A DNA stretch of 64,000 bases, from NCBI RefSeq assembly GCF_900207575.1, contig NZ_OAOQ01000006.1:111270-175269 (forward strand), written 5' to 3'. Of this stretch, positions 49,670 to 59,706 are shown one piece after another. The notes under the pieces were generated by a model, which made no database searches, was not told the DNA's origin, and worked only from the letters and a program-made list of their open reading frames with translations. The position numbers and the translations under genes are program-made. The stretch is from Cereibacter ovatus. GTDB lineage: Bacteria > Pseudomonadota > Alphaproteobacteria > Rhodobacterales > Rhodobacteraceae. Numbering within the stretch: position 1 is the first letter of the stretch; the number at the start of each line of letters is the position of its first letter.

Positions 49670-49966
49670 TCAGGCCCGGCCATCGTTGTCGATCAGCGCC
49701 TTCAGGCGCGCGGCATCGTATTCGGTATCCAGACGCAGGGCGGTCGCGCGGGCGAGGGCCTGGGCATCATCGCCTTCGGCCTCGTGTGCAACCTTGCGCC
49801 ATTCGGCAAGATAGGCATCGGAATCCCGGGCGCCGATCTTCATGGCGCAGCGGTCAATGGCCTGTTCGAACCGCTCGGGCAGGGGGGCCTTTGCCCCCTT
49901 CCGGCCGCGGCCCACGATCACCTGGGCCGGTATGTCGCGCCAATAGACGATCGTCACTTCGGTCAT
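49670..49966 (-). CDS. Small 'virulence factor'-family protein of the one-carbon module
   Basis: 98-residue protein with the family opening TEVTIVYWRDIPAQVIVGRG and a helical rest (RFEQAIDRCAMKIGARDSDA, LARATALRLDTEYDAARL). The family is named 'virulence factor' in domain collections without a proven biochemical role and commonly travels with MTHFR/methyltransferase genes in this bacterial group. First gene of the leftward operon. Confidence 0.75.
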   Translation of the reverse strand: MTEVTIVYWRDIPAQVIVGRGRKGAKAPLPERFEQAIDRCAMKIGARDSDAYLAEWRKVAHEAEGDDAQALARATALRLDTEYDAARLKALIDNDGRA

Positions 49967-50236
49967 CGCTGATTCCCCTTCCTCGTCTCCTCATACGTGT
50001 CGCAAAGTCGCGATCGGCGTCGGATTTCGACATGGTGCGCGCACAGAGCGACGCCGGTCACCGCGGCTGCCCTGGCCGGTCCTGCATAGCCGGAAAGACG
50101 GGCAGGCGGGAGGCATGCGAAGCTGAAAAATCCTCATGCAGATGATGAGCCGGAACCGAAGGTCGCTGCGACGATCCGACCTTGCGAAGGGGGGCCTGCG
50201 CGCATACTCTGACAGCAACCATGAATGGAGGGCGAG

Positions 50237-51373
50237 ATGACGCCCGAGCGTCCCAGGGGTGCGGACGCGATCCCGGAGCGCAGCGATCTTGCGGTACGCC
50301 TTCCGGTAGAACCATCCGTCACCCCATCGAATGACCGGGGGCAGCTTTACGCGGCGCTGGACCTCGGCACGAACAGTTGCCGCATGCTGATTGCCCAACC
50401 CAGGGGCAGTCAGTTTCAGGTCGTGGATTCGTTTTCCAAGACCGTCCAGCTTGGCGTCGGGCTTGAAGTATCAGGCCGGCTTTCGCGTGCCTCGATGGGG
50501 CGCACGATTCAGGCGCTGCGGATCTGTCACAAGAAGATCGAGAAGCATCAGGTGCGCCGGATGCGTCTGGTCGCAACCGAAGCCTGCCGCCGCGCCAAGA
50601 ACGCCCGCGATTTCATCCGCCAGATCCGGCGCGAGACCGGCCTTGCGCTGGAAATCATCGCCCCCGAGGAAGAGGCCCGGCTGGCAGTGATCTCTTGCGC
50701 GCCGCTGGTCTCAAAGCGGACCGAACAGTTGCTGGTGGTGGATATCGGCGGCGGCTCGACCGAACTGGTCTGGATCGACCTGTCGGCGGTGCCGCAGGAC
50801 GAGCGGCCCCGCGCGATCATGCGGCTTCATGCCGGGTTCACGCCCAAGGGCATCGGTCCCGAAGCGCGGGTGGTGGACTGGATCTCGGTTCCGCTGGGCG
50901 TCGCCACGCTGAAGGACCAGTTCGTGGATGTGGACGACGATGCCGCCCGTTTCGCGCTGATGAGCTGGTACTTCGAGGAAAACCTCGCCAGTTTCTCGCC
51001 CTACAACGCCGAAAACCCGCGCGAGGGGTTTCAGATCATCGGCACCTCGGGCACGATCACCACGGTGGCGGCCTCGTTCCTGGGCCTGCGCCGCTATGAC
51101 CGGACCAAGGTCGATGGGCTGCACATGACCTCGGACCAGATCGACACGGTGATCCGGGATTATCTGGCGCTTGGCCCCGAAGGCCGGCGCACCGATCCCC
51201 GCATCGGGCGAGAGCGTCATTCCCTGATCATGTCGGGGGCTGCGATCCTTCAGGCGCTGATGCGGATCTGGCCGACCGACCGGCTGTCGGTCGCCGACCG
51301 TGGCCTGCGCGAGGGGCTTTTATATGCACAGATGAGCGCCGACGGCGTTCTGGAAGACGGACCCTACAAATGA
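50237..51373 (+). CDS. ppx: Exopolyphosphatase / pppGpp phosphohydrolase (Ppx/GppA)
   Basis: 378-residue ASKHA-fold phosphatase. Seen: [43 protein letters not shown] and [17 protein letters not shown]; the C-terminal part includes [11 protein letters not shown] and a conserved end [12 protein letters not shown]. The start at 50237 has GGAGGG at 5-10 bp upstream; an in-frame ATG at 50225 is weaker. Removes terminal phosphate from polyphosphate or pppGpp. Coupled to rlmE by a 4-bp overlap. Confidence 0.93.
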   Translation: MTPERPRGADAIPERSDLAVRLPVEPSVTPSNDRGQLYAALDLGTNSCRMLIAQPRGSQFQVVDSFSKTVQLGVGLEVSGRLSRASMGRTIQALRICHKKIEKHQVRRMRLVATEACRRAKNARDFIRQIRRETGLALEIIAPEEEARLAVISCAPLVSKRTEQLLVVDIGGGSTELVWIDLSAVPQDERPRAIMRLHAGFTPKGIGPEARVVDWISVPLGVATLKDQFVDVDDDAARFALMSWYFEENLASFSPYNAENPREGFQIIGTSGTITTVAASFLGLRRYDRTKVDGLHMTSDQIDTVIRDYLALGPEGRRTDPRIGRERHSLIMSGAAILQALMRIWPTDRLSVADRGLREGLLYAQMSADGVLEDGPYK

Positions 51374-52110
51374 CCACAAAGAACACCTCGGGGCGCGGGC
51401 AGCGCGAATTGCGCGTTCGTGTCAAGACCGCGAAGGGGCGCAAGCTGTCCTCGACGCTGTGGCTCGAACGGCAGTTGAACGATCCCTATGTGGTCCGCGC
51501 CAAGAAGGAAGGCTTCCGGGGCAGGGCGGCCTACAAGATCATAGAACTGGACGACAAGTTCGGGTTCCTGAAGCCCGGCTGCCGTGTGGTCGATCTGGGC
51601 TGTGCGCCCGGCGGCTGGTGTCAGGTCGCGGTCGAGCGGGTGAATGCGCTGGGGGAAAAGAAGAACAAGCCGCAAGGCACCGTTCTGGGCGTGGACCTGC
51701 AAGAGGTGGAACCGATTGCGGGCGCCGAGATCCACCAGCTTGACTTCCTGTCGGACGATGCCGACGAAAAGGTGAAAGGCTGGCTGGGCGGGCGCGCCGA
51801 TGTGGTGATGAGCGACATGGCCGCCGCGGCCTCGGGGCACAAGGGGACCGACCACCTGCGCATCATCGCGCTGTGCGAGGCGGCGGCAAGTTTCGCCTTC
51901 GACGTGCTGGAAGACGGCGGCACCTTCGTGGCCAAGGTGCTTGCGGGTGGTGCCGAGAACGAGCTTCAGGCGATCCTGAAGCGCAATTTCACCAAGGTCG
52001 CCAATGTGAAGCCCCCGGCCAGCCGCGCCGACAGTTCGGAAAAGTTTGTGGTGGCGATGGGCTTCCGCGGTCACAAGGATGAGGCCTCGGGCCTTCCCGA
52101 CACCGAGTGA
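51370..52110 (+). CDS. rlmE: 23S rRNA 2'-O-methyltransferase RlmE (FtsJ/RrmJ)
   Basis: 246-residue SAM-dependent methyltransferase of U2552 in 23S rRNA. SAM motif [19 protein letters not shown], catalytic K-D-K-E set visible in [17 protein letters not shown] (Lys), [20 protein letters not shown] (Asp) and [15 protein letters not shown] (Lys). The Ppx-RlmE pairing with 4-bp overlap is common in alphaproteobacteria. Basic N-terminus for rRNA contact. Confidence 0.95.
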   Translation: MTTKNTSGRGQRELRVRVKTAKGRKLSSTLWLERQLNDPYVVRAKKEGFRGRAAYKIIELDDKFGFLKPGCRVVDLGCAPGGWCQVAVERVNALGEKKNKPQGTVLGVDLQEVEPIAGAEIHQLDFLSDDADEKVKGWLGGRADVVMSDMAAAASGHKGTDHLRIIALCEAAASFAFDVLEDGGTFVAKVLAGGAENELQAILKRNFTKVANVKPPASRADSSEKFVVAMGFRGHKDEASGLPDTE

Positions 52111-52470
52111 TTGCGGCAACCCCATCCACCAGATGCCGGAACTGAACACCAGGACGGACGTGACCGACTCGCATGCAAGGCAGCCGCAAGCTACGCGAAG
52201 ACGGCGCTGCCTGGCGGCACAAGTGAGGGTTCGGTGTCCATCCAGACCGTAAGTTTCAAGGCCGAAAAGAGAAAAGTAGCCAGTCGGACAAGCGGCGAGG
52301 TCTCAGTTGAGACCTGATTTCCAACCTTTACACAGGCGACAAGGCCCCGTAGCACAACAGAAAAACGGAGGCGCCGTCCAAGCATCCTGTCAAGTGGCGA
52401 CAGGGTATTGAAACGTAACAGGAAACGCGTATAGCTGTTCGGACCGAGCCGTTTTCTGAACCGCTTTCGC
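52111..52470. other. Spacer between rlmE and tRNA-Arg with hairpin and partial tRNA copy
   Basis: No gene. A 7-bp hairpin aggtctc-agtt-gagacct (52298-52315) followed by gattt could be a weak terminator. At 52343-52358 lies GGCCCCGTAGCACAAC, identical to the first 16 bases of tRNA-Arg at 52471, a partial tRNA copy 128 bp upstream that may be a scar of rearrangement. Confidence 0.55.
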
Positions 52471-52547
52471 GGCCCCGTAGCACAACTGGATAGTGCAGCG
52501 GTCTTCTAAACCGCAGGTTCCGCGTTCGAGTCGCGGCGGGGTCGCCA
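52471..52547 (+). tRNA. tRNA-Arg(TCT)
   Basis: 77-nt tRNA with acceptor GGCCCCG/CGGGGTC (one G-T pair), anticodon stem GCGGT/ACCGC with loop CTTCTAA (anticodon TCT), T loop TTCGAGT and encoded CCA. It forms the left border of the accessory region that runs to the end of the window. Confidence 0.95.
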
Positions 52548-52742
52548 AATATATGATTTTATTGAAGATGACGTTCGACATCCAAACGCCGACTTTTCGA
52601 CAAAAATCGGTATTTTGAACGGCCCGGCAGCGATCAGGCACCAGTGTGGCCGGATCTAGGAGGTCAAGCGTGCCGTTCATTGTCCCAGCCTTGAGGCGCG
52701 GGCCCTCAAGCGGCCGTCACCTCCGACTCGGCCTCACATGCA

Positions 52743-54626
52743 TCAAGGTGGAAGTGCCGATGAAGGGTTCTGCCTCAGGCGGGGCAGCGCGCGCTTGATG
52801 TCATCGCGGAGGTAGATCGGGCCGTAGTCCTGCCCGTCTGGCCGGTATGGCGCGATCCCGTTGGAGGTCAGGCGTGCCAGGATCGTGTTCCTGTGCTCTC
52901 CAAGCTCGACCTCCAGCGTGGTCGTGGTTGTGAAGCGTAGGTGGAATGCGGCGATGTCGGCATCGGTCATGTAGGGCCGCAGGACTCCTGTCTTCGGATT
53001 TCGCACGACGCGTGCGGGCGTGTGACCGGCCGCTAAGAATGCGAGAAATTTGCCGCCGTCCCGAATCCCCACGCTTCGGCCGAAGGCCGCCGCGGGAAGA
53101 AGCCCCTCATCCGCCATCCGTGACGGAGGCTCCGCCAGCGAGTCGACCGCGGTCTTGCGCACCACAAGCCCGCTGTAGCCATCGGTTCCAGCCCGGCGCC
53201 CGACCTCAAGCCTTGCTTCCCGGATCGCGGCGATAAGTGCGCCAACACGCACTCCGGTCCGACGCTGCGACCACTGAAGGCTCTCCCACGCATCGTCCTC
53301 GGCGCTGACTGCCACCGCTTTGGCGTTCAACTCGTCGACCAAGTCCGTTCCATCAGCGGTCCGCCACGGAGACTTGATCGCCGGGATCCTCGTCCGGGGC
53401 ATCAGTATCCCATCTTCCTCCAGCGATTTCAGCTCGTTCCGGGTTGCTCCCATGGCCTTTTGCATCTCGAGCGGTCCGACCAAGGTCGGGATCTCGCCCA
53501 AGATGTCCGCATACCGACGGGCGTCGAAGGTCTTCCGGTTGTCGGGGCGGTCATCCTTTGGCTGGAGGGCCCCGGTCTCCGTCAGGAACTGTCCCAGCAG
53601 AGCCGCAGTGACGCCGGTTTCGGATGCGGCCGTCCGCAAGGAGTGCAGGCGGCGTTCCGGCAAGGGTTCCCCGAACAGCATCTCGCCGGCCGCCAGAGGC
53701 CAAGTGTCGAGGATCACACCTCGGACGATCGCACGGAAGGGCTCGAACGCGGCCTCCGCCGAGTAGTCACGATCCAGTTTGGCGAAAAGATTGCCGAACG
53801 CCTTGCGTGGCGTATCACTTGCCCCACCGGCGAGGGCCGCCAGATCGGCGAGAGTCTCGCGGATCGCCGGCTCGCCACGCCGAACGACGTCGAAGCCAGC
53901 GGCCTGTGCCATTCGGAGTGGATCACAACTTTCGGGCATCTCGTGAATGCCGAGGCGCAGCATCTCTGTCCCGAGCAGCCGAATGAAGGCCGTCGCTGCA
54001 TAGAGAGAGTGACCGGCAAGCCAGGTCCCGTCCCGCGCGTCCTCCAGACGGCCATCAAGCCACACATCGTAAGGCGACAGTTCCACGCGAGCCTGCTCGG
54101 CCTCGCACGACAGAATACGCTCCTCGATTTCGGCGAGCCGGGATCCGATGTCGAACCGCTCGGTGACCAAGGCTGCATCCCACGTTGGGACGAGTGGATG
54201 GCGGTGTAGGAGACAGACGCTGACTTCGCGTAACTGCCAGTCCCCTCTCATCGCCATTGCCTCGATCGGCGCCCCGTCGTGCGCCGCGGCATCCTCCCTC
54301 AGGCATACGGGGCAGCCCCGCACCACCGGGTTTCGGAGGGCTCGCGAAACGAAAATCTCGTTCCGGAACCTCATGCGCACGTTGCCGACGCGCTCACCGG
54401 TCCAACTGAGCATGTCCGCCAGGACATCAAGAGGAAGGCCGCCAAGCTCGCCGATGCGCTCCAAGGCATGCTGATCGAGGTCGATCGCACGCTTCAGCGA
54501 GAATCCCATGTCGACGCAGAAGTCAGCGGCACTGACGCCGTTCGTCGCGGCGAGGCGCGATACGAAGGAGTGGAATGTTTCCCGGTGAACCGGAAGGGGG
54601 CGCAGGAGCTGTGCGGTGCTCAACAC
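52743..54626 (-). CDS. tniQ: Orphan TniQ-family protein
   Basis: 627-residue TniQ-type protein. N-terminus LLRPLPVHRETFHSFVSRLA matches the TniQ opening; a zinc-site region follows (VRGCPVCLREDAAAHDG, REVSVCLLHRHPLVP), with CxxC and CLxH patterns. TniQ works with TniA/TniB (TnsABC-like) transposases to choose target sites, but neither partner is found here; only IS481 debris lies upstream. It may be a relic of a Tn5053/Tn7-like element or a recruited DNA-binding protein. The C-terminal about 400 residues have no recognised domain. Confidence 0.82.
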   Translation of the reverse strand: MLSTAQLLRPLPVHRETFHSFVSRLAATNGVSAADFCVDMGFSLKRAIDLDQHALERIGELGGLPLDVLADMLSWTGERVGNVRMRFRNEIFVSRALRNPVVRGCPVCLREDAAAHDGAPIEAMAMRGDWQLREVSVCLLHRHPLVPTWDAALVTERFDIGSRLAEIEERILSCEAEQARVELSPYDVWLDGRLEDARDGTWLAGHSLYAATAFIRLLGTEMLRLGIHEMPESCDPLRMAQAAGFDVVRRGEPAIRETLADLAALAGGASDTPRKAFGNLFAKLDRDYSAEAAFEPFRAIVRGVILDTWPLAAGEMLFGEPLPERRLHSLRTAASETGVTAALLGQFLTETGALQPKDDRPDNRKTFDARRYADILGEIPTLVGPLEMQKAMGATRNELKSLEEDGILMPRTRIPAIKSPWRTADGTDLVDELNAKAVAVSAEDDAWESLQWSQRRTGVRVGALIAAIREARLEVGRRAGTDGYSGLVVRKTAVDSLAEPPSRMADEGLLPAAAFGRSVGIRDGGKFLAFLAAGHTPARVVRNPKTGVLRPYMTDADIAAFHLRFTTTTTLEVELGEHRNTILARLTSNGIAPYRPDGQDYGPIYLRDDIKRALPRLRQNPSSALPP

Positions 54627-54664
54627 GGAACCGGAAGAAGAGCTGGATCAAGATGGCTGCGGAT

Positions 54665-55240
54665 TCAAGACTGCACGACCAGATGCCTCTCATGCAATAG
54701 CGGCGGCCGTGAAATCTCCTTGAGGGCGTCGATGGGATTTCGGTCCTTCTGGGCTGATTGCGGCCGCTGCCAGGTTGTCGAGATCGACGTTACGCAGGAG
54801 GACCTGTTCCAGATCTTCGCCGCTTGTGAAGTGGTGGCTCTGCACCATGTACTCGATGTGGCCGTTGAAACGCTCGGCCGTGCCGTTGGTCTGCGGGCGC
54901 AACGGCGGCGCCCGGCGATGCTCAATGCAGAGGTCGGGCAGAAGCGGTCGAAGTCGTGATCGCCTTTCGCGGTGCGGGGTTGCAAGCAGAACAACCTCTG
55001 ATTGCGCTCCTTTCCGTTGTTCGTGAGCACTCAGGCGGTGCGCACCAGTGCCGGCTTCTCGCGACTGCGCAGAAATTGACACCCTGGCCGGGCGCCGACC
55101 CGTCACCGCCGGTCGACCTCGACATATGCTGCGTTGCCGCATTCCCGGAAGGTGCCATACGTCTTGCTCCGCAGCGAACACCCTGCCAAGGTGGTAGCGA
55201 TACGGAACAGAGCGGACGCTCGCGGCACCCGGCGCGATAT
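54665..55240 (-). mobile_element. IS481-family transposase core remnant with frameshifts
   Basis: Minus-strand pieces in different frames recall an rve (DDE) integrase core: YVEVDRR near 55110, then EHRRAPPLRPQTNGTAERFN and GHIEYMVQSHHFTSGEDLEQ, and in another frame QRPQSAQKDRNPIDALKE. At least two frameshifts break it, so it is dead. Left of it is tniQ, right of it the ABC-3C operon. Confidence 0.75.
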
Positions 55241-55328
55241 CGTCGCCATCACGTGAGGAAGCGGTAACCGGACGAGTTGGAGAACCGCCTGACCACGATA
55301 CGCCATGATGCTGTATGAGAAGACATTG

Positions 55329-57206
55329 CTAGCGTGCTTGCGCGCCTTGAATTAGGGCATTGCCGTCCCGGAATATCTCGACGAGATGGAAATTTTCAAG
55401 ATTTTCCCAGTATTTCGGTTTGATGTGCTCGAACAGGATGATTTGAAATACCTTGCCCGCGCTGTTCGTTTGGGAAATGAAATGGTCGAGCAGTTTGAGG
55501 GCAGAATGGACCTTAGCGACGTCGCTTTCGTTAACGTCCCGATCCTCCTCATCGGGTTGCTCACTCTTCGCGCCGCCGTTCTCGTCATCTCCCCAGTATG
55601 GCCTGGAAAATTGATCGATGATGAGAAATGGTGCCACATGCCGACCTCCGTTCGCCATAATGACCTCATGCAATCCCAGGAAAAGAAACAGGTGGAGGAA
55701 CATGTGATTTGAGCTGCTGCCAACGTTTTCTATGAACGTCGTCTTTGGCTTTCGTAAATGAAGCTTCTTTTCCTTGTAGTCGAAAGAAGCGCGATACTCG
55801 CCGTAATTTCCAAGAGCCACGCTGAATAAGGCGATATATTCTTAGATTGTCTCGTCGAGAACGCTTGTGAAATGCTTCTGGCGCTCCTCCGCTGACAGGA
55901 CCGTGATTTCGCCTATTTGCCTCTCGAGATTTGCAATATCGGCTTCAAAGTTGCGTGAATTATCTTGATCCGATCCTGTGAGCGATTCAAGCTTGGCCTT
56001 CACCTCGCCAATGAAAATATATCGTTCTTTTTCACTTTCGAAAACCGAGCTGCTCGAAGGCAGCGCTTGAAGTTCGCTTTGCAACTGCCTGCGTCGAGCT
56101 TCCAGTTCTTTGATTAATTCCCCGATATTGCTGTCCAGAGGGGTTTTCTTGGATATTTCTTTGTTGATCGCCATCAAACCCTCTCCCAGTCGCTCGAGGA
56201 TTTCGAAAAAGACGGAAGTACGAACAGTATCAGTGTAGTTGTCCCGGAGATAGGCGACCGGCTTTAGGCTGTCGGCGGTTTCGGATAGAATACTTTTATG
56301 TGTGCTGTATTCGCCCAAGAATTTGCGAAGTCCGTTAATCTTTCGAGAAACCCGATAGATTTCGGCAGATATCTCCTCGTGTCTCCCCAAGACAAATATT
56401 TCCGAACCTGTCTCTCTTTCAAAAACCATCCGCTGCAAAGTCGCCACCGCTTGCTCGGCGTCCGAACTGTCGGATATGAGTCCGTAGGACATTGCCCGGG
56501 CGGTCGTCTCGGCAAGCTCGCCGTAGAACGCCTCGCGATTTTCGTCTGTTTTTGCCGATTGCTTCTGCAGGCGCGCCAAGCGCTTCTCGAGCTGCGCGCG
56601 CTTATCGCGTTTGAGGATGTTTTCGACAGTGTCGATCCCCACTGCAATGTCGAATATGCGCGGCAACGCCTCACGGGAGCGGGGCTGATCCTGCTTGTCG
56701 AAAAACTGCTCGCTGTGAGTGATAATGTCCTGTGAGATCGTGTTGAACAGCAGGAAGTAGCGAAGCGATATACGCGAACCTGCCTGCAGATACCGCCCGC
56801 CGAATGGGATCCTGACATCCTGATCGATACCGAAATCGGCGCCGAGCTGCACCTTCAGAGCCGGTTCCCGAATGTTTGCCTCTGGGGCGTCGTCGGGGAT
56901 CTCGCCGATGGACGAGAAATAATAGTCACTCGAGACTTCTTGGCCGCTTGGTGCCCTTCTTGCCAGTGTATAGACCTTGTCGTTCACGTGTATTTTCAGG
57001 CCATACCAAAGGGTGTTTTCGTTGATGATGCTTTCCGAAATGCGGTGTCGGCTGGCGAAGAAGCAGTAATCGAAGATATCAAGGATTGCGGTCTTACCCG
57101 TGTGGCTGGCGCCCGTGATCACGTTCACCTTGTTAGGAAGGAACGACAGTGTCCGGATTTTACCACTGGCCAGCCAGAGATGAAGGCTTTCGACATGGAA
57201 TTTCAC
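55329..57206 (-). pseudogene. ABC-three-component (ABC-3C) system ATPase, DUF3732-like, split by an in-frame TAA
   Basis: SMC/RecN-like ABC ATPase of about 625 codons. From a GTG at 57206 (overlapping the middle-component stop) comes FHVESLHLWLASGKIRTLSF and Walker A VITGASHTGKTAILDIFDYC, then long coiled coils. At 55842-55844 one TAA ends the frame after VLDETI; the same frame then continues EYIALFSVALGNYGEYRASF with signature-like SSSNHMFLHLFLFLGLHEVI and Walker B-like VAPFLIIDQFSRPYW. One nonsense codon therefore separates Walker A from Walker B. Re-initiation at GTG 55820 could make two halves, but loss of function is likelier. Confidence 0.8.
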
Positions 57207-57649
57207 AGTTCGATCCTCGTATTGAGGTAGAAAACGTCGACGCTGCCGGAGATGATCGCGGCGATATTGGACGAGGCGCAATGAATCCGATTGGCCCGGC
57301 TGCCCATGGCCGCGGTGATCGGCATCGGCGCGACAATGGCAGCGCCGTCTGAACGAAATTCAAGGGAGCCAATTTCGTTCAACAGCTGAAGTGCATTGAC
57401 GGTGGGTGCCAGACAGGCACGATAGCGTTCGGCAAAATTATAAAAATATTGAGTTTTCTCGATGAAGTACTGCTCAAAACTGACGATCCGGAAACGGGCA
57501 TTTGCGAGCTGTCTCACCATATCGCGATGCGCCACAATCGGCAGGATCAACATCAAGCGCGGGAAAGTTAGAAATTCTGCCTTTTCCAAAACGGCTGAGA
57601 TCGCGAAAGCATCAATGCCTAGGTTGTTATAGAAGCTGCTCAGTTTCAA
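57203..57649 (-). CDS. ABC-3C system middle component
   Basis: 148-residue protein between the effector and the ATPase, overlapping each by 4 bp. The start MKLSSFYNNLGIDAFAISAV and the segment LMLILPIVAHRDMVRQL are typical of the small all-alpha/beta 'middle component' proteins of three-component ABC defence systems, as recalled; no catalytic motif is seen. Its role in the family is thought to be a bridge between ATPase and effector. Visibly lower GC than the chromosome, consistent with acquisition. Confidence 0.7.
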   Translation of the reverse strand: MKLSSFYNNLGIDAFAISAVLEKAEFLTFPRLMLILPIVAHRDMVRQLANARFRIVSFEQYFIEKTQYFYNFAERYRACLAPTVNALQLLNEIGSLEFRSDGAAIVAPMPITAAMGSRANRIHCASSNIAAIISGSVDVFYLNTRIEL

Positions 57650-58869
57650 TTATACAGATCTTTCCAGTTGTGCAGCCAACCCATGACGGGCCGATCGGAC
57701 AGTTCATAGAAGCCGCCGTTGCTCATTCTGATGGGCAGATCCTGCGAGGCGAGGGGCAGTTTAACTTTGCGTAGCTCTTGAACGATACCCCGCGCCGCAG
57801 CCACTGCCGCCGGCCCATCCGGTGGTGGTCTGCGGCCAGGGTAACCGGCGAGAAAAGAGTTGTCCCAGTAAGTGTCGGCCTCTTGCTCAAGGGCATCGAC
57901 ATCAGACTGAGTAATATCACCGTCTTGAATCCACTTCTCGATATTATCCCGGAAATTCAATCGCATGGTGGTGAATTTTGTTAGAGTTTCGACGTCATCT
58001 GTCGTAATATCTTCGATGTCCACGAGCTGCTTGATGAAAGTCTGGTCTGAAAGATTTCCAGGAAGGGCTGGAGTAAGATCTCTAATCAAAAATCCCGCAC
58101 TTCTCGCCTTGTCGAAATCTCGCCGGCATTCTCGATTGAATTGCTCAAAGCTAAAGCTGATTTTTTCTCCCGCTTTCACTTTCGCAAATGAGTTCGCCCG
58201 GATTTTGGAGTCCACGGCCTGAAACACGTCATCGACCCTGGTAGGGTGGATTTGCTTTTCCAAAATCGAGTCTTTGCACCTAGTGATGATCTCATCGAGG
58301 CCCAGTCCGAACGATAAATTTCGAAGGAACGCCTCCGATACACAAGGGTCAAGGCTCAGGAGCCCGTCAATATATCCTTGGATGGTCTCATCTTTGGTCT
58401 CGACCTTAAGCGCCTGGATATCCGCTATGAAATCCGCGTGCTGTTTGGAGCCATTCCAGAACTCATCAATCGAAGACAAGAAAGAGTTCCGGGCGTTTTC
58501 GGACTTGTTGGATGCGAGAAAAAATGAGGTAGTCTTTAGAAATGCCAGTTGATCAGCCACGGCAGTCCGTCCGTCTGCCGGATCGACAATCAGTTTGCAC
58601 CAGTTAGAAATCGATTTCCAGAGATCAGGGTCGAGCGTGGTAAGGTTTATAGGATTTCCTTGCGCATTTTTCTGGACGGTATGCTTCAATTGGACGAGCA
58701 ATTTTTTTCCGTCCGCACGCTCGATGTAAACATCATCCAGAACTTCGTAGCCCGCAGTTTGGCCGCTCTTCAGGTTCAGGAGCTCATTCAGAAAATAGTA
58801 ATACTGGTAGTCGAATCCGATTGACTTGTCTTCTGCGCTTGTTTTGTCGACGCGTGACCTCTCGTTCAT
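57646..58869 (-). CDS. ABC-3C system effector with Cap4-like nuclease N-terminus
   Basis: 407-residue first gene of the operon. N-terminus GFDYQYYYFLNELLNL (about 18-33), then YEVLDDVYIERADGKKLLVQ LKH with Asp45-46 and Gln60-x-Lys62, a PD-(D/E)XK pattern as in DUF4297/Cap4 nucleases. The middle is helical. The C-terminus (about 270-407) has SNGGFYELSDRPVMGWLHNW, resembling the C-terminal docking domain of ABC-3C effectors. Predicted to cleave nucleic acid when the ATPase senses invasion. The effector and middle component frames are intact although the ATPase is split. Confidence 0.72.
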   Translation of the reverse strand: MNERSRVDKTSAEDKSIGFDYQYYYFLNELLNLKSGQTAGYEVLDDVYIERADGKKLLVQLKHTVQKNAQGNPINLTTLDPDLWKSISNWCKLIVDPADGRTAVADQLAFLKTTSFFLASNKSENARNSFLSSIDEFWNGSKQHADFIADIQALKVETKDETIQGYIDGLLSLDPCVSEAFLRNLSFGLGLDEIITRCKDSILEKQIHPTRVDDVFQAVDSKIRANSFAKVKAGEKISFSFEQFNRECRRDFDKARSAGFLIRDLTPALPGNLSDQTFIKQLVDIEDITTDDVETLTKFTTMRLNFRDNIEKWIQDGDITQSDVDALEQEADTYWDNSFLAGYPGRRPPPDGPAAVAAARGIVQELRKVKLPLASQDLPIRMSNGGFYELSDRPVMGWLHNWKDLYN

Positions 58870-58954
58870 ACCCCACCTATCGAACGCGCAGGAACCTAAG
58901 CCCTTTGGAGTTATGGATATATTAGCGTCTCAAGTGTAGCAGTCAATCAGTCTG

Positions 58955-59135
58955 CCCTGACGTAAGAGGTGGCTCGGTTATCTAAACAGGGTAAGGGTGT
59001 TTTCCAAGTGGTGTTCCGCGCTTGTTATGCCGCTGCCGCTTCAGGCATCGGTTGGTTGAAGTAACTTGATCGGGTGTTTTCCCGTCAAGCGACAAATGTG
59101 GCCGTCGGCTGTTGTAGAAGCCGAGATTGCGGCTG
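58955..59135 (-). mobile_element. IS3-family transposase C-terminal remnant
   Basis: Minus-strand frame GFYNSRRPHLSLDGKTPDQ, the classic IS3 OrfB end, continues after a frameshift as SYFNQPMPEAAAA and a stop at 59025. The non-coding terminal segment follows to about 58955. The rest of the transposase is absent. Confidence 0.78.
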
Positions 59136-59706
59136 ATGCCGACCGGGGCCTCGGGCACGCCGGCATGCCTGCGCGTTCACGGCAAGCATCAGCCAACCGC
59201 ATCACAGGTTGCTCGATTGACCGCTTTCGCGCCGTCGCTGCGGTTGGAACGCCGCACCGTCGGGCGGCTCTTCGCCCTCTGCGACGCCCGGTCGCAGCAG
59301 GCAGGCTAGGTCGTGAGCCGGCGGCCGACCCTCCCGGCGAAGACTTCCCAAGCGGCCAGTCGAGCGCGTTGCCGTGAGAGGACCGAGCAGCCGAAGATGC
59401 CTGTCGAGTTGCCTCGCTGCATCAGGATTACGATTGTCCACCGCGACGCGGCTGCACATCGTAATTTAGCTGACAACATCTGCGTCATTCAGCTTTTGGG
59501 TGGCTCTTGAGCCAATGCTCTGCAACATCGATACGATGAGCGTGATTTGCTGCAAGCGTCAGGTAAAAGTGCATTAACATCTCAATTGTTCGTCTTGGCT
59601 GAATGGATAGGTAGTACCGGTAGACACTTGCATTCTGCACATATCGGTTATCCGAACGCCCTCCTTCGGAAAGAGTGCCCTCACAATACGCCCTAATATC
59701 TTTAGG
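59136..59706. other. Remnant region between IS3 fragment and YiiX-like gene
   Basis: No supportable gene. A plus-strand open stretch around 59127-59309 looks faintly protein-like but no family is recognised. Likely debris between mobile fragments. Confidence 0.4.

Noticed and set aside
52390..52680. 96-codon frame antisense to tRNA-Arg
   Set aside because: Covers the tRNA on the opposite strand; no independent support.
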